A stretch of DNA of 60,984 nucleotides from a virus. A program made the position numbers and the translations under genes. Positions within the stretch are counted from its first letter, which is position 1. Each line of letters begins with the position of its first letter. The DNA is taken from IMG/VR virus record IMGVR_UViG_3300009161_000006, positions 1 to 60,984 of that record; one strand, written 5' to 3'. Shown piece by piece: positions 43,072-49,722 of this stretch. Below the pieces are notes generated by a model. That model ran no database searches. It worked only from the letters and a program-made list of their open reading frames with translations, and was not told where the DNA came from.

Positions 43072-43254
43072 TAACTAACTGATTATTAATACTTTATTCT
43101 TTTAATGTCGATTATGTCGATTTTAAAGAGAAAATAGAATGAGATAAAACTATATATAGTAATAATATATATATATATATATAGGGAAAAATTAAATTGA
43201 CATTAAGGTTTTAATATAAAAAAAAATAAATTTCTATTATATTATAAATTGGTA
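43072..43254. promoter_or_regulatory. AT-rich groEL leader with TGTCG motifs
   Basis: TGTCGATT-type motifs at 43106 and 43115 (plus 43055 in the terminator), then (AT)n at 43151-43183 containing TATATAGTAAT. The same arrangement lies before the primase-helicase at 27740-27863. Confidence 0.45.
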
Positions 43255-43262
43255 TATCTTTG
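43255..43262 (+). promoter_or_regulatory. groEL promoter -7 box (TATCTTTG)
   Basis: TATCTTTG, 26 nt before the groEL ATG. It matches the strongest form of the motif in this genome. Confidence 0.75.
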
Positions 43263-43288
43263 CGTCAATAATTTAATCAAATATAAAT

Positions 43289-44899
43289 ATGATAGATAGT
43301 GCAGGGTATTCACCCAAGAACTTACATTTCGGCGAAGAGGGCCGAAAGAAACTAATCAAAGGAGTAACAACAATGTCTAATGCTGTGAAGAGCACATTAG
43401 GACCGGGCGGTAATACTGTTTTAATAGAGTCGGTAAATCACTTACGTGGTATAACTGTAACTAAGGATGGTGTAACTGTTGCTCGTTCTATAGATTTGTT
43501 AGACCCTGTTGAGAATTTAGCGGTACGTATGATGAAGGAGGCTGCGGACCAAACTGCAACGAGTGCAGGAGACGGTACGACTACGGCTATTGTATTAACG
43601 GAGTCATTGGTATTGGGTGGATTGGAGTTAATAACTATTGACCACAACAGAACGGAGGTTTTGCGACAGCTATCGGAGATAACTAATAAGGTGGTGGAGA
43701 GATTGCGAGATAAGTCTACTGATGTAACGGATGATATGATAGTTGACGTTGCTACTATATCTGCGAACAATGACAGGAGTATAGGAACGATAATAGCTGA
43801 GGTATATGGTGACGTTGGTAAGACGGGCATGGTAACGGTTGAGCGTTCACAGACATCTGACACATATTCAGAGACGACAACGGGTATTAAGGTAGACAGG
43901 GGGTATAGTTCGCCATTATTCATTAATGACCAAAAGCGAGACGAGTGTATATTTGAGGACACCATGATATTGGTAGCTGACGTAGACATAAATAATATCT
44001 TACAGATAGAGAACATATTAAAGCCAATTATAAATGAGGGCAAGAAATTATTAATTATAGCTCCGTGTAATGCGAATGTGGTGAACACATTGGCGGCAAA
44101 TGTAATGAAGGGTAATTTGAAGGTATGTGTAGTAGCTCCTCCAAATTTTGGATATAAGCAACATGAATTAATGCAAGACATCGCCATAAGTGTTGGAGCT
44201 ACTTATTTTAGTGAGGGTACGGGTGATGATTTGAGTCATATTACTTATGATGATTTGGGTCATGCTGCCAAGGTTATAATCGGAAGGGAGAAGACTGTTA
44301 TATTAAAGTCAAGTGAAAACATAAACCAATCCGACATTGACGAGAGGGTAAAGCAATTGCGAGATGCTCATACACTTGCAAAGCGGAAAGATGACAAAGA
44401 CTTTATTATTGAGCGCATAGCGTCATTAACGGGTGGTATAGGTGTAATATTTGTTGGTGGCAATACTGACTTGGAGCAGAAGGAGTTGTATGACAGGGTT
44501 GATGATGCTGTGTGTGCTGTTCGTTCTGCATTAGAGGAGGGTATATTAGCAGGAGCAGGTAAGGCTTTGTATGAGATTAGCTTCGATGATTTTTTTGATG
44601 GCAAGTTGAGTAAGGAGCAAGAGGTAGCGTGTATTATTTTAAGGGAAGCCTTAAGGTCTCCATTGGTTCAGATATTAAATAACGCAGGGTTATTCGTTGA
44701 GAAGATTTACAGTGGTGATATTGCAGATGGCCATGGTTACAACTTAAAGACATCTGAGATGGGTGACTTGATTGAGATGGGTGTCATTGACCCACTAAAA
44801 GTTACTCGTAGTGCATTACAGAACGCAGTTAGTGTAGCTACTACAATACTAAGCACAAATGCCATTATTACAATGGCACGAACATATGAGTCACAATAA
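43289..44899 (+). CDS. groEL: Phage-encoded chaperonin GroEL
   Basis: 536 aa, near full length (E. coli 548). Conserved chaperonin landmarks: STLGPGGNTV (35-44), VTKDGVTVA (57-65), ATP-site GDGTTT (94-99), the apical segment GYSSPLFIN, LLIIAPCNANV and the PNFGYKQ region, GGIGVIFVGGNTDLEQKE, and RVDDAVCAVR with the catalytic Asp (D398 equivalent), then LEEGILAGAGKAL. The C-terminal GGM tail is missing. It should form the folding chamber, with GroES as lid, for capsid or other phage proteins. Codon use looks like its neighbours. Its stop overlaps the HNH start. Confidence 0.95.
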   Translation: MIDSAGYSPKNLHFGEEGRKKLIKGVTTMSNAVKSTLGPGGNTVLIESVNHLRGITVTKDGVTVARSIDLLDPVENLAVRMMKEAADQTATSAGDGTTTAIVLTESLVLGGLELITIDHNRTEVLRQLSEITNKVVERLRDKSTDVTDDMIVDVATISANNDRSIGTIIAEVYGDVGKTGMVTVERSQTSDTYSETTTGIKVDRGYSSPLFINDQKRDECIFEDTMILVADVDINNILQIENILKPIINEGKKLLIIAPCNANVVNTLAANVMKGNLKVCVVAPPNFGYKQHELMQDIAISVGATYFSEGTGDDLSHITYDDLGHAAKVIIGREKTVILKSSENINQSDIDERVKQLRDAHTLAKRKDDKDFIIERIASLTGGIGVIFVGGNTDLEQKELYDRVDDAVCAVRSALEEGILAGAGKALYEISFDDFFDGKLSKEQEVACIILREALRSPLVQILNNAGLFVEKIYSGDIADGHGYNLKTSEMGDLIEMGVIDPLKVTRSALQNAVSVATTILSTNAIITMARTYESQ

Positions 44900-45374
44900 G
44901 TGTAAGAAATGTGGAAAAGATTTTATTCCTGAAAAGGGATTAGTAAGTCATTGTAGCTTATTTTGCAGGAACTCAAGGCCTTGTACTGAAGAAACAAAGT
45001 CTTTAAAGAGTAATGTGATAAAAAAAAATTGGGCTGATGGAGTGTATGCAAATACTGATTGGAGCAAAGTAAATAGTAATCCTGATAAGATAAAAAATCA
45101 AATTGAGACATGGGAGAAAAAGATAAATGATAGGTTATTAAATGGTGAGCCTTTGCATGTACAAACAGTAAGAAAAATATTAAGAAAAAGGCGCGGTGAT
45201 TTTTGTTATATATGTGGTCTATCAGATTGGTTAGGGAATAAAATATCTCTTGAGACTCATCACATTGATGGCAATAATAAAAACAATACTATAAATAACT
45301 TACAAATACTTTGTCCAAACTGTCATTCACAAACTAATAATTATAGAGGTAAAAACATAAAACAAAAAAAATGA
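44886..45374 (+). CDS. HNH endonuclease between groEL and groES
   Basis: 162 aa from ATG 44886, overlapping the groEL stop by 14 nt. An N-terminal zinc-finger-like segment (CKKCGKDF...HCSLFC) is followed by helices and a C-terminal HNH core: CYICG, LETHHIDGNNKNN, NNLQILCPNCHS (CxxC...HH...N...CxxC...H). It is a free-standing homing-type nuclease. Its TGA overlaps an ATG (ATGA at 45371-45374) that begins the old groES 5' end, so the HNH gene fits neatly into the coupled operon. Confidence 0.85.
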   Translation: MSHNKCKKCGKDFIPEKGLVSHCSLFCRNSRPCTEETKSLKSNVIKKNWADGVYANTDWSKVNSNPDKIKNQIETWEKKINDRLLNGEPLHVQTVRKILRKRRGDFCYICGLSDWLGNKISLETHHIDGNNKNNTINNLQILCPNCHSQTNNYRGKNIKQKK

Positions 45375-45392
45375 AACCAATCGGGAAATACA
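45371..45392 (+). pseudogene. groES: Remnant 5' end of groES, displaced by GIY-YIG insertion
   Basis: ATG followed by codons for KPIGKY, the same residues as in the intact groES (LKPIGKY at 46085-46105). The 19 bp 45374-45392 equal 46089-46107. Translation from this ATG would now run out of frame into the nuclease gene and stop after about 35 codons. Confidence 0.8.
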
Positions 45393-45402
45393 AAAAAAGT
45401 TG

Positions 45403-45410
45403 TATATTTG
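45403..45410 (+). promoter_or_regulatory. GIY-YIG gene -7 box (TATATTTG)
   Basis: TATATTTG five bases before the ATG of the nuclease, giving a nearly leaderless transcript. It lies inside the inserted segment. Confidence 0.6.
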
Positions 45411-45414
45411 TAAT

Positions 45415-46089
45415 ATGGAAAATAATAAGGTTGTATATCTACACAGAAAAAAAACAGACAATTCTGTATTTTATGTAGGTATGGGGAATATGAAAAGAGC
45501 CTATTCTAAACAAAGGTCTGTATGGTGGAATAAAATAGTTGATAAATATGGATATATAATTGAAATATATAAAGACGGATTAATTAAAGAAGATGCTTTT
45601 AAAATAGAAATAAATCTTATTGAGAAATATGGTAGAATAGATTTGAAAAATGGTCAGCTTATTAATCAAACAATCGGTGGGATTACCGTAGAAGGATTAT
45701 GTAATAAAGTTTTAAATAAAAAAAGTAAATCTTTAAAGGCCGTAGTAAGAAATAAAGAATGGAATAATAAAATATCTAATTCTTTAAAAGGTAAGGCTAA
45801 AACAAATATCCATAAAGAAAATTTATCTAAAGCAAATCTAGGTAAAAAACATACAGAAGAAACTAAAGAAAAAATGAGATTATCTAATAAATCAAAAACA
45901 ATAACAGCAAAGGCAATATCTTGTTATGATTATTATTCAAATGAGATTCTTTTTAATTTTGATTCTATTAGAAATGCAGCAAAAGAATTAGGTTGTAAAG
46001 AAACTTCTATATGTAATAATTTATCTAATAGAAGTCGTAGTATTAACAGTAAAACATTAAATAAAAAAATAAAATGCATAAAAATTTAA
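45415..46089 (+). CDS. GIY-YIG homing endonuclease with NUMOD modules
   Basis: 224 aa from ATG 45415. The N-terminal domain has the VYLHRKK...FYVGMG pattern (a GIY-YIG variant), then WWNKIVDKYGYIIEIYKDGL and EDAFKIEINLIEKYG with the catalytic Glu. The C-terminal part has a NUMOD3-like segment LGKKHTEETKEKMR and a NUMOD1-like FNFDSIRNAAKELGCKETSI DNA-binding unit. The last codons overlap the rebuilt groES start (46074) by 16 nt. Confidence 0.85.
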   Translation: MENNKVVYLHRKKTDNSVFYVGMGNMKRAYSKQRSVWWNKIVDKYGYIIEIYKDGLIKEDAFKIEINLIEKYGRIDLKNGQLINQTIGGITVEGLCNKVLNKKSKSLKAVVRNKEWNNKISNSLKGKAKTNIHKENLSKANLGKKHTEETKEKMRLSNKSKTITAKAISCYDYYSNEILFNFDSIRNAAKELGCKETSICNNLSNRSRSINSKTLNKKIKCIKI

Positions 46090-46343
46090 AACCAATCGGG
46101 AAATACATTATTGTAAAAAATATTGACGAAGAGATTAAGACTGAGTCGGGATTAATTTTATCGGGGGAAGACGCAAGTCAGTTAAGATATAAACGTGCGA
46201 CTGTTCAGTGTTCAGGCACTGATGTGGCTAACATAAAAGAGGGCGATGAGATATATTACGACAAGGGTCGTAGTTTCACGATGATAATCAATGACATTCA
46301 GTGCACCATAATTGTAGAGGGGGACGTAGTGGTGGTCTTATAG
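46074..46343 (+). CDS. groES: Phage-encoded co-chaperonin GroES
   Basis: 89 aa, slightly shorter than E. coli GroES (97). NLKPIGKYIIVKNI (4-17) is the first strand. IKTESGLILSGEDAS (about 21-35) is the mobile loop with the hydrophobic SGLIL tip that binds GroEL. KRATVQCSG, then IKEGDEIYYDKG and a C-terminal VVVVL strand complete the ring fold. The start ATG (MHKN) is newly formed by the GIY-YIG insertion; the ancestral start was at 45371. It is the partner of the upstream groEL. Confidence 0.9.
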   Translation: MHKNLKPIGKYIIVKNIDEEIKTESGLILSGEDASQLRYKRATVQCSGTDVANIKEGDEIYYDKGRSFTMIINDIQCTIIVEGDVVVVL

Positions 46344-46781
46344 TTCGTTAACGGTCCTTTTCTTACCTTTAAAAGTCTTATTCATTTCCATTATCATATT
46401 CCTATAGACTTTGTCGGTGTACTTGACATTTTTATTAAACATTGTATTGCTTTTACCCATAGGTATTTCGTTACCGCTTAGTAGGTTGTAGATTAATTTA
46501 ATTAGGCAGCTTGTTTTGTAAGGCAGGGTATATACTGCTCTACTTCCTTTGAATCCTCTACGGAACAAAACTATCCATCCATCTCTTAGCAATTGGTCAA
46601 ACCTAGTCACGTTCCAACTCATAAGTGAGTCAAACTCTTTAAACTTATCTTTATCAAAGTAGTGTTCTGAATTCAAGAACAGTATCATATCAAGGTCTGC
46701 TTGGGTCAAACCATACCTTTCTTTAACATAATATCTTATTACTCTCCAATACTTAAGATAATCATCAGTTATTTTTCTCAT
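46338..46781 (-). CDS. Winged-helix DNA-binding protein, lone leftward gene
   Basis: 147 aa. YYVKERYGLTQADLDMILFL, then FDQLLRDGWIVLFRRGFKGSRAVYTLP give a MarR-like winged helix (helices then a wing with basic residues), followed by a Lys-rich C-terminus. A similar gene occurs near structural genes in crAss-like phages (recollection). It is the only leftward gene in the rightward block and overlaps the groES end by 6 nt. A role in switching the block to late expression is plausible. Confidence 0.65.
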   Translation of the reverse strand: MRKITDDYLKYWRVIRYYVKERYGLTQADLDMILFLNSEHYFDKDKFKEFDSLMSWNVTRFDQLLRDGWIVLFRRGFKGSRAVYTLPYKTSCLIKLIYNLLSGNEIPMGKSNTMFNKNVKYTDKVYRNMIMEMNKTFKGKKRTVNEL

Positions 46782-46806
46782 TTTATTTTATTTGATTTAA
46801 TTTTAT

Positions 46807-46814
46807 TACTTTTG
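46807..46814 (+). promoter_or_regulatory. Rightward -7 box (TACTTTTG)
   Basis: TACTTTTG followed by TAAA, 35 nt before the 113-aa gene, in the 67-bp divergent gap behind the winged-helix gene. Confidence 0.6.
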
Positions 46815-46848
46815 TAAAGATAAATCAATTATTTAAAAAATAAAAGTT

Positions 46849-47190
46849 ATGTTAACTCCTAGAAATAAAAGAGTAAAAAAAGAAACAGTTATAGATACTT
46901 TTACGCCACAAAAACTAACGGCTACAGAAACTAAAACAGTTTTTAGACGTGATGGGGTTACACCTAGAAAAACTATAGCTAAAGATTACACAAACACTTA
47001 TGATGACAAAGGATATATGGCTAAGAGAAGTGATATAACACAGGTTGTAAAAACAAAATACGATAAAAAGGGAGAGTGGACAAAACAACATATAAAAGGA
47101 TATATACCAAAAGATGAATATAAGCTATCTAAAATAAGACCAAATGGAGATACGCCATTATCAGACTCTCCAACAGTTAACCCTAAATAA
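46849..47190 (+). CDS. Hypothetical basic protein
   Basis: 113 aa, Lys/Thr-rich with short repeats of the KT(V/I)...T type and a Pro-rich end. No hydrophobic core. It heads a run of small basic proteins that may be virion-internal or DNA-associated. No family was recognised. Confidence 0.55.
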   Translation: MLTPRNKRVKKETVIDTFTPQKLTATETKTVFRRDGVTPRKTIAKDYTNTYDDKGYMAKRSDITQVVKTKYDKKGEWTKQHIKGYIPKDEYKLSKIRPNGDTPLSDSPTVNPK

Positions 47191-47220
47191 TTAATAATTA
47201 ATAGCTAAAAACTAAAAACT

Positions 47221-47844
47221 ATGTACTCACAACAAGAAAAAGATAAAATGGCGATGAAGAACGCCACTATTGATAAGTTCGCTGCAAGAGGCGGCGGCGA
47301 AGATACGGGCGGCGGAAGCGATACAGGCGGCGGCGGCGGAGGCGATAGAACTAATCGTGGTGATAGAATGGCAGCAAGAGGACAAAGAAAAATAGGTAGT
47401 GGAGTAGAAAAAATAAGTGGTGATAGAATGGCAGCAAGAGGACAAAGAAAAATAGATAAGGGAGAAGAAAAAATAGTTAGGGCTACAGAAAAATTAGGTG
47501 ATAAATTAATAAACAAATCCGATAGGGCAGAAATTAAATTAGGAAGAATCGAAAAAAGAGCGGGTGAATTTCCTACATTAGGTCAATCTGAACGAATATC
47601 AGCTCAAACATCAAAAGCTAATAAAGCATTTGAAGATAGAGTGGCATTTTTGGAGACTCCTAAATATCGTACTATGAATTCAAGCCGTATGCCTACTCAA
47701 CCCGCCGGGCCATTCGACAAATCTGATGTCAATTTAACAAGTAAAAAGCAAGCAAAAGGCTTGGAAAAAATAAATAAAGGCGAAAGATTAGTGAAAAAAG
47801 GAACAATGCTTTCGGCTAAAATTAATAATAGAAGAAAAGGATAA
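47221..47844 (+). CDS. Gly-rich and 20-aa-repeat protein
   Basis: 207 aa. A Gly/Asp/Thr-rich stretch (about 22-44) is followed by two tandem copies of GDRMAARGQRKI...EKI and then Lys/Glu/Arg-rich helical repeats (EKI, GEKL-like) to the end. Strongly basic. The leader GCTAAAAACTAAAAACT precedes the ATG. Probably structural or nucleic-acid-associated; no family was recognised. Confidence 0.55.
   Translation: MYSQQEKDKMAMKNATIDKFAARGGGEDTGGGSDTGGGGGGDRTNRGDRMAARGQRKIGSGVEKISGDRMAARGQRKIDKGEEKIVRATEKLGDKLINKSDRAEIKLGRIEKRAGEFPTLGQSERISAQTSKANKAFEDRVAFLETPKYRTMNSSRMPTQPAGPFDKSDVNLTSKKQAKGLEKINKGERLVKKGTMLSAKINNRRKG
47357..47455 (+). repeat. 60-bp period tandem duplication
   Basis: 39 bp at 47357-47395 recur at 47417-47455, giving an exact 20-codon repeat unit in the 207-aa gene. 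Near-perfect identity suggests a recent duplication. Confidence 0.8.
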
Positions 47845-47863
47845 AAACTAAAAACTAAACACT

Positions 47864-48121
47864 ATGCCACCAAATGACAAAAAAAATTCTACAGAGGACA
47901 CTAAGATGACTGTTGAGAAAATGGCGTTTAATAACAAGGCTATAGAGGCGATTCAAAAAAATGCTGCTGAAAGAGATGCGTTAAGGAAAAAGAATAAAGA
48001 GATTTCTGATGCAGCACGCGCACGAAGAAAGGCTAATAGAGGTTCAAGCGGAAGTAGAGATAGTTTAAAGGGATTATCAGTTCTTGGTGGCGCCTTTGCG
48101 GGCACAAGTGGTGTAAGCTAA
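47864..48121 (+). CDS. Hypothetical helical protein
   Basis: 85 aa, Lys/Ala/Arg-rich helix (about 25-65) then a Gly/Ser-rich tail. Leader AAAACTAAAAACTAAACACT. Its stop overlaps the next start (TAATG). Unknown function. Confidence 0.55.
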   Translation: MPPNDKKNSTEDTKMTVEKMAFNNKAIEAIQKNAAERDALRKKNKEISDAARARRKANRGSSGSRDSLKGLSVLGGAFAGTSGVS

Positions 48122-48411
48122 TGGCAACTAAAGAAAATATGAAATGCAATAGCCCGGTTCCTTCAAATAGGCCGGGCAAAAAGAAAATGGTCAAGGCTTG
48201 CAGTGGTGGTGTTGAGAAGCTTCTTCATTTTGGCGCAAAGGGTTATGGTAATAACTATAGTCCTGTAGCAAGAAAAAGTTTTAAGGCAAGACACAGTTGT
48301 GATACTGCAAATGACAAGTTAACACCAAGGTATTGGGCCTGCAAAAATCTATGGGCAGGTCCGGGTGGTTCAACTACTCCTAATCCAAGTAATCGTAAAG
48401 GAAAATACTAA
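48121..48411 (+). CDS. Small conserved phage protein with Cys residues
   Basis: 96 aa. MKCNSPVPSNRPGKKKMVKA, then HFGAKGYGNNYSPVARKSFKARHSC and RYWACKNLWAGPGG form a pattern I recognise from a family widespread in marine and Bacteroidetes phages. Four Cys and His suggest metal binding or disulfides. Lies among virion-region small proteins; function unknown. Confidence 0.6.
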   Translation: MATKENMKCNSPVPSNRPGKKKMVKACSGGVEKLLHFGAKGYGNNYSPVARKSFKARHSCDTANDKLTPRYWACKNLWAGPGGSTTPNPSNRKGKY

Positions 48412-48548
48412 TGAAAAAAATAATTGAGAAAGCAAAGCAATACGAGTCTAAGAAATCATTAGACGGTAAGATGAAATTCTTAAAAGGGAATGTTGGCAAA
48501 GTTGTAAAAGATAGCGTTAATAAAAAACCAAAAGTTTCAAAAGTATAA
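48411..48548 (+). CDS. 45-aa basic peptide
   Basis: MKKIIEKAKQYESKKSLDGK and a Lys-rich remainder. The ATG overlaps the upstream stop (TAATG) and the next gene follows 4 nt after its own stop, so it is probably real. Unknown role. Confidence 0.5.
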   Translation: MKKIIEKAKQYESKKSLDGKMKFLKGNVGKVVKDSVNKKPKVSKV

Positions 48549-48552
48549 AGAT

Positions 48553-48816
48553 ATGGCAACTCAAAAATTTATGGGTAGTAATCAGTTAATCGATAGATTA
48601 GCATCTCAGGTAGGCAGTAAAGAAACAGCTATAGCTATTTTGCAAAGGCGCGGACATCTAAAAGAAGATGGAAAGACATTTACTGAAGAGGGATTAAAAA
48701 GAAATTCAATGACTGCATCTGAAAGAGCAAAAGATAGGGCATCTAAAAGAACAGGTGAGCCGATAAGTAATTTTACTTATGACCCTAGAAAAAATACGGC
48801 AAAAAAGATAAGATAA
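48553..48816 (+). CDS. Small conserved phage protein
   Basis: 87 aa. LIDRLASQVGSKETAIAILQRRGHL, then TFTEEGLKRNSMTASERAKDRASKRTG and FTYDPRKNTA resemble a family common to crAss-like and marine phages. The helical front and Arg/Lys-rich middle suggest nucleic-acid contact or packing in the virion. No enzymatic motif. Confidence 0.55.
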   Translation: MATQKFMGSNQLIDRLASQVGSKETAIAILQRRGHLKEDGKTFTEEGLKRNSMTASERAKDRASKRTGEPISNFTYDPRKNTAKKIR

Positions 48817-48822
48817 TTTTAT

Positions 48823-48830
48823 TATCTTTG
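48823..48830 (+). promoter_or_regulatory. Rightward -7 box (TATCTTTG)
   Basis: TATCTTTG followed by TAAAA, 15 nt before the 56-aa gene. Confidence 0.65.
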
Positions 48831-48845
48831 TAAAAATAAAATCAA

Positions 48846-49016
48846 ATGAAAGGACTAGGAGACGCTATTGAAAAAATAACAACTACTACAGGAATTAAAA
48901 AGGTAGTAGACACTGTTTCAAAGGCTGTAGGTAAAGATTGTGGGTGCAGTAAAAGAAAAGAAGCATTAAACAATCCTAATTTACTTGTAAATAAAATGTT
49001 TAACCGTAAAAAATAA
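48846..49016 (+). CDS. 56-aa conserved small protein with DCGC motif
   Basis: MKGLGDAIEKITTTTGIKKV, then VGKDCGCSKRKEALN. The CGC-S-KRK motif after an amphipathic helix is typical of a tiny protein family found in many aquatic Bacteroidetes phages. The first gene after a promoter. Function unknown. Confidence 0.6.
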   Translation: MKGLGDAIEKITTTTGIKKVVDTVSKAVGKDCGCSKRKEALNNPNLLVNKMFNRKK

Positions 49017-49020
49017 AATT

Positions 49021-49245
49021 ATGAAGACCAAAAAGATTGTTGAAAAGAAAACAGGAGAGAAATATACTTCCAAGATGGCAATGGCTAAACACGAAAAGGG
49101 TGAATCAAAATCCATGAAAAAGAAAGAGTTAAAAAATATGGCCTTTAACATTAAAGAAGCTAGCAATCAAAATTTAACTGCAGGCGCAAGAAATAATTAT
49201 GCGAAAAACGCACAAGCAGATATGAAAAATACTAAAAAAAAATAA
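49021..49245 (+). CDS. Hypothetical Lys-rich protein
   Basis: 74 aa, about a quarter Lys, with Met/Lys/Glu-rich helical segments and Asn/Ala-rich end. 4 nt after the previous gene and 3 nt before the next. Unknown function. Confidence 0.55.
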   Translation: MKTKKIVEKKTGEKYTSKMAMAKHEKGESKSMKKKELKNMAFNIKEASNQNLTAGARNNYAKNAQADMKNTKKK

Positions 49246-49248
49246 GCC

Positions 49249-49722
49249 ATGCCAAATTTAAAACTTCAAGTAAGTAGAGCTCTGTCTGTTACACCTTCAG
49301 ACGATACGAATATACCAATGCCAAGCCTTATTCTACAGGGTACTGCTAGTTCAGCTTCTCCATTTAAACTTATAGATAACACTGTAGACTTTATTGCATT
49401 GGGAGTTCAGGTCGGTGATACTGTATATGCTAATGTATTAGGTGCAATGGTTACAAATGTAGATAGCGCTAATGTTTTGACTTTAAATTTAGATATTATA
49501 TCGGGTGGCGGAGACGCTTACGAATTATATTCAGGCACAAATATGTCAGGAACAATTGAGCCATCAGTATTATATGTTGGACAAAGTGGAGACCTATCTG
49601 TTGTAACAGCAGGAGGTGACAATGTTACCTTTGTGAATATTCCATCGGGGTCTTTTCTTCCTATTCAAGTTATAAGGGTTTTAACTTCAACAACGGCATC
49701 TAAAATTATAGCTCTTTGGTAA
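49249..49722 (+). CDS. Virion-surface-type beta protein
   Basis: 157 aa, beta-rich with Thr/Val/Ser and Gly. Segment FKLIDNTVDFIALGVQVGDTVY is mirrored by one in the ring-like protein at 2654 (QLIDATVNFPALGVKVGDIV), suggesting a shared small beta fold. Directly upstream of the BspA-like gene (TAATG overlap), so probably a fibre or adhesin base (inference). Confidence 0.55.
   Translation: MPNLKLQVSRALSVTPSDDTNIPMPSLILQGTASSASPFKLIDNTVDFIALGVQVGDTVYANVLGAMVTNVDSANVLTLNLDIISGGGDAYELYSGTNMSGTIEPSVLYVGQSGDLSVVTAGGDNVTFVNIPSGSFLPIQVIRVLTSTTASKIIALW

Larger units (their letters stand above)
45374..46107. repeat. 19-bp direct repeats flanking GIY-YIG gene
   Basis: AAACCAATCGGGAAATACA occurs at 45374-45392 and 46089-46107. 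Together with the lost groES start, this marks the boundaries of an insertion of about 715 bp. Confidence 0.85.
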
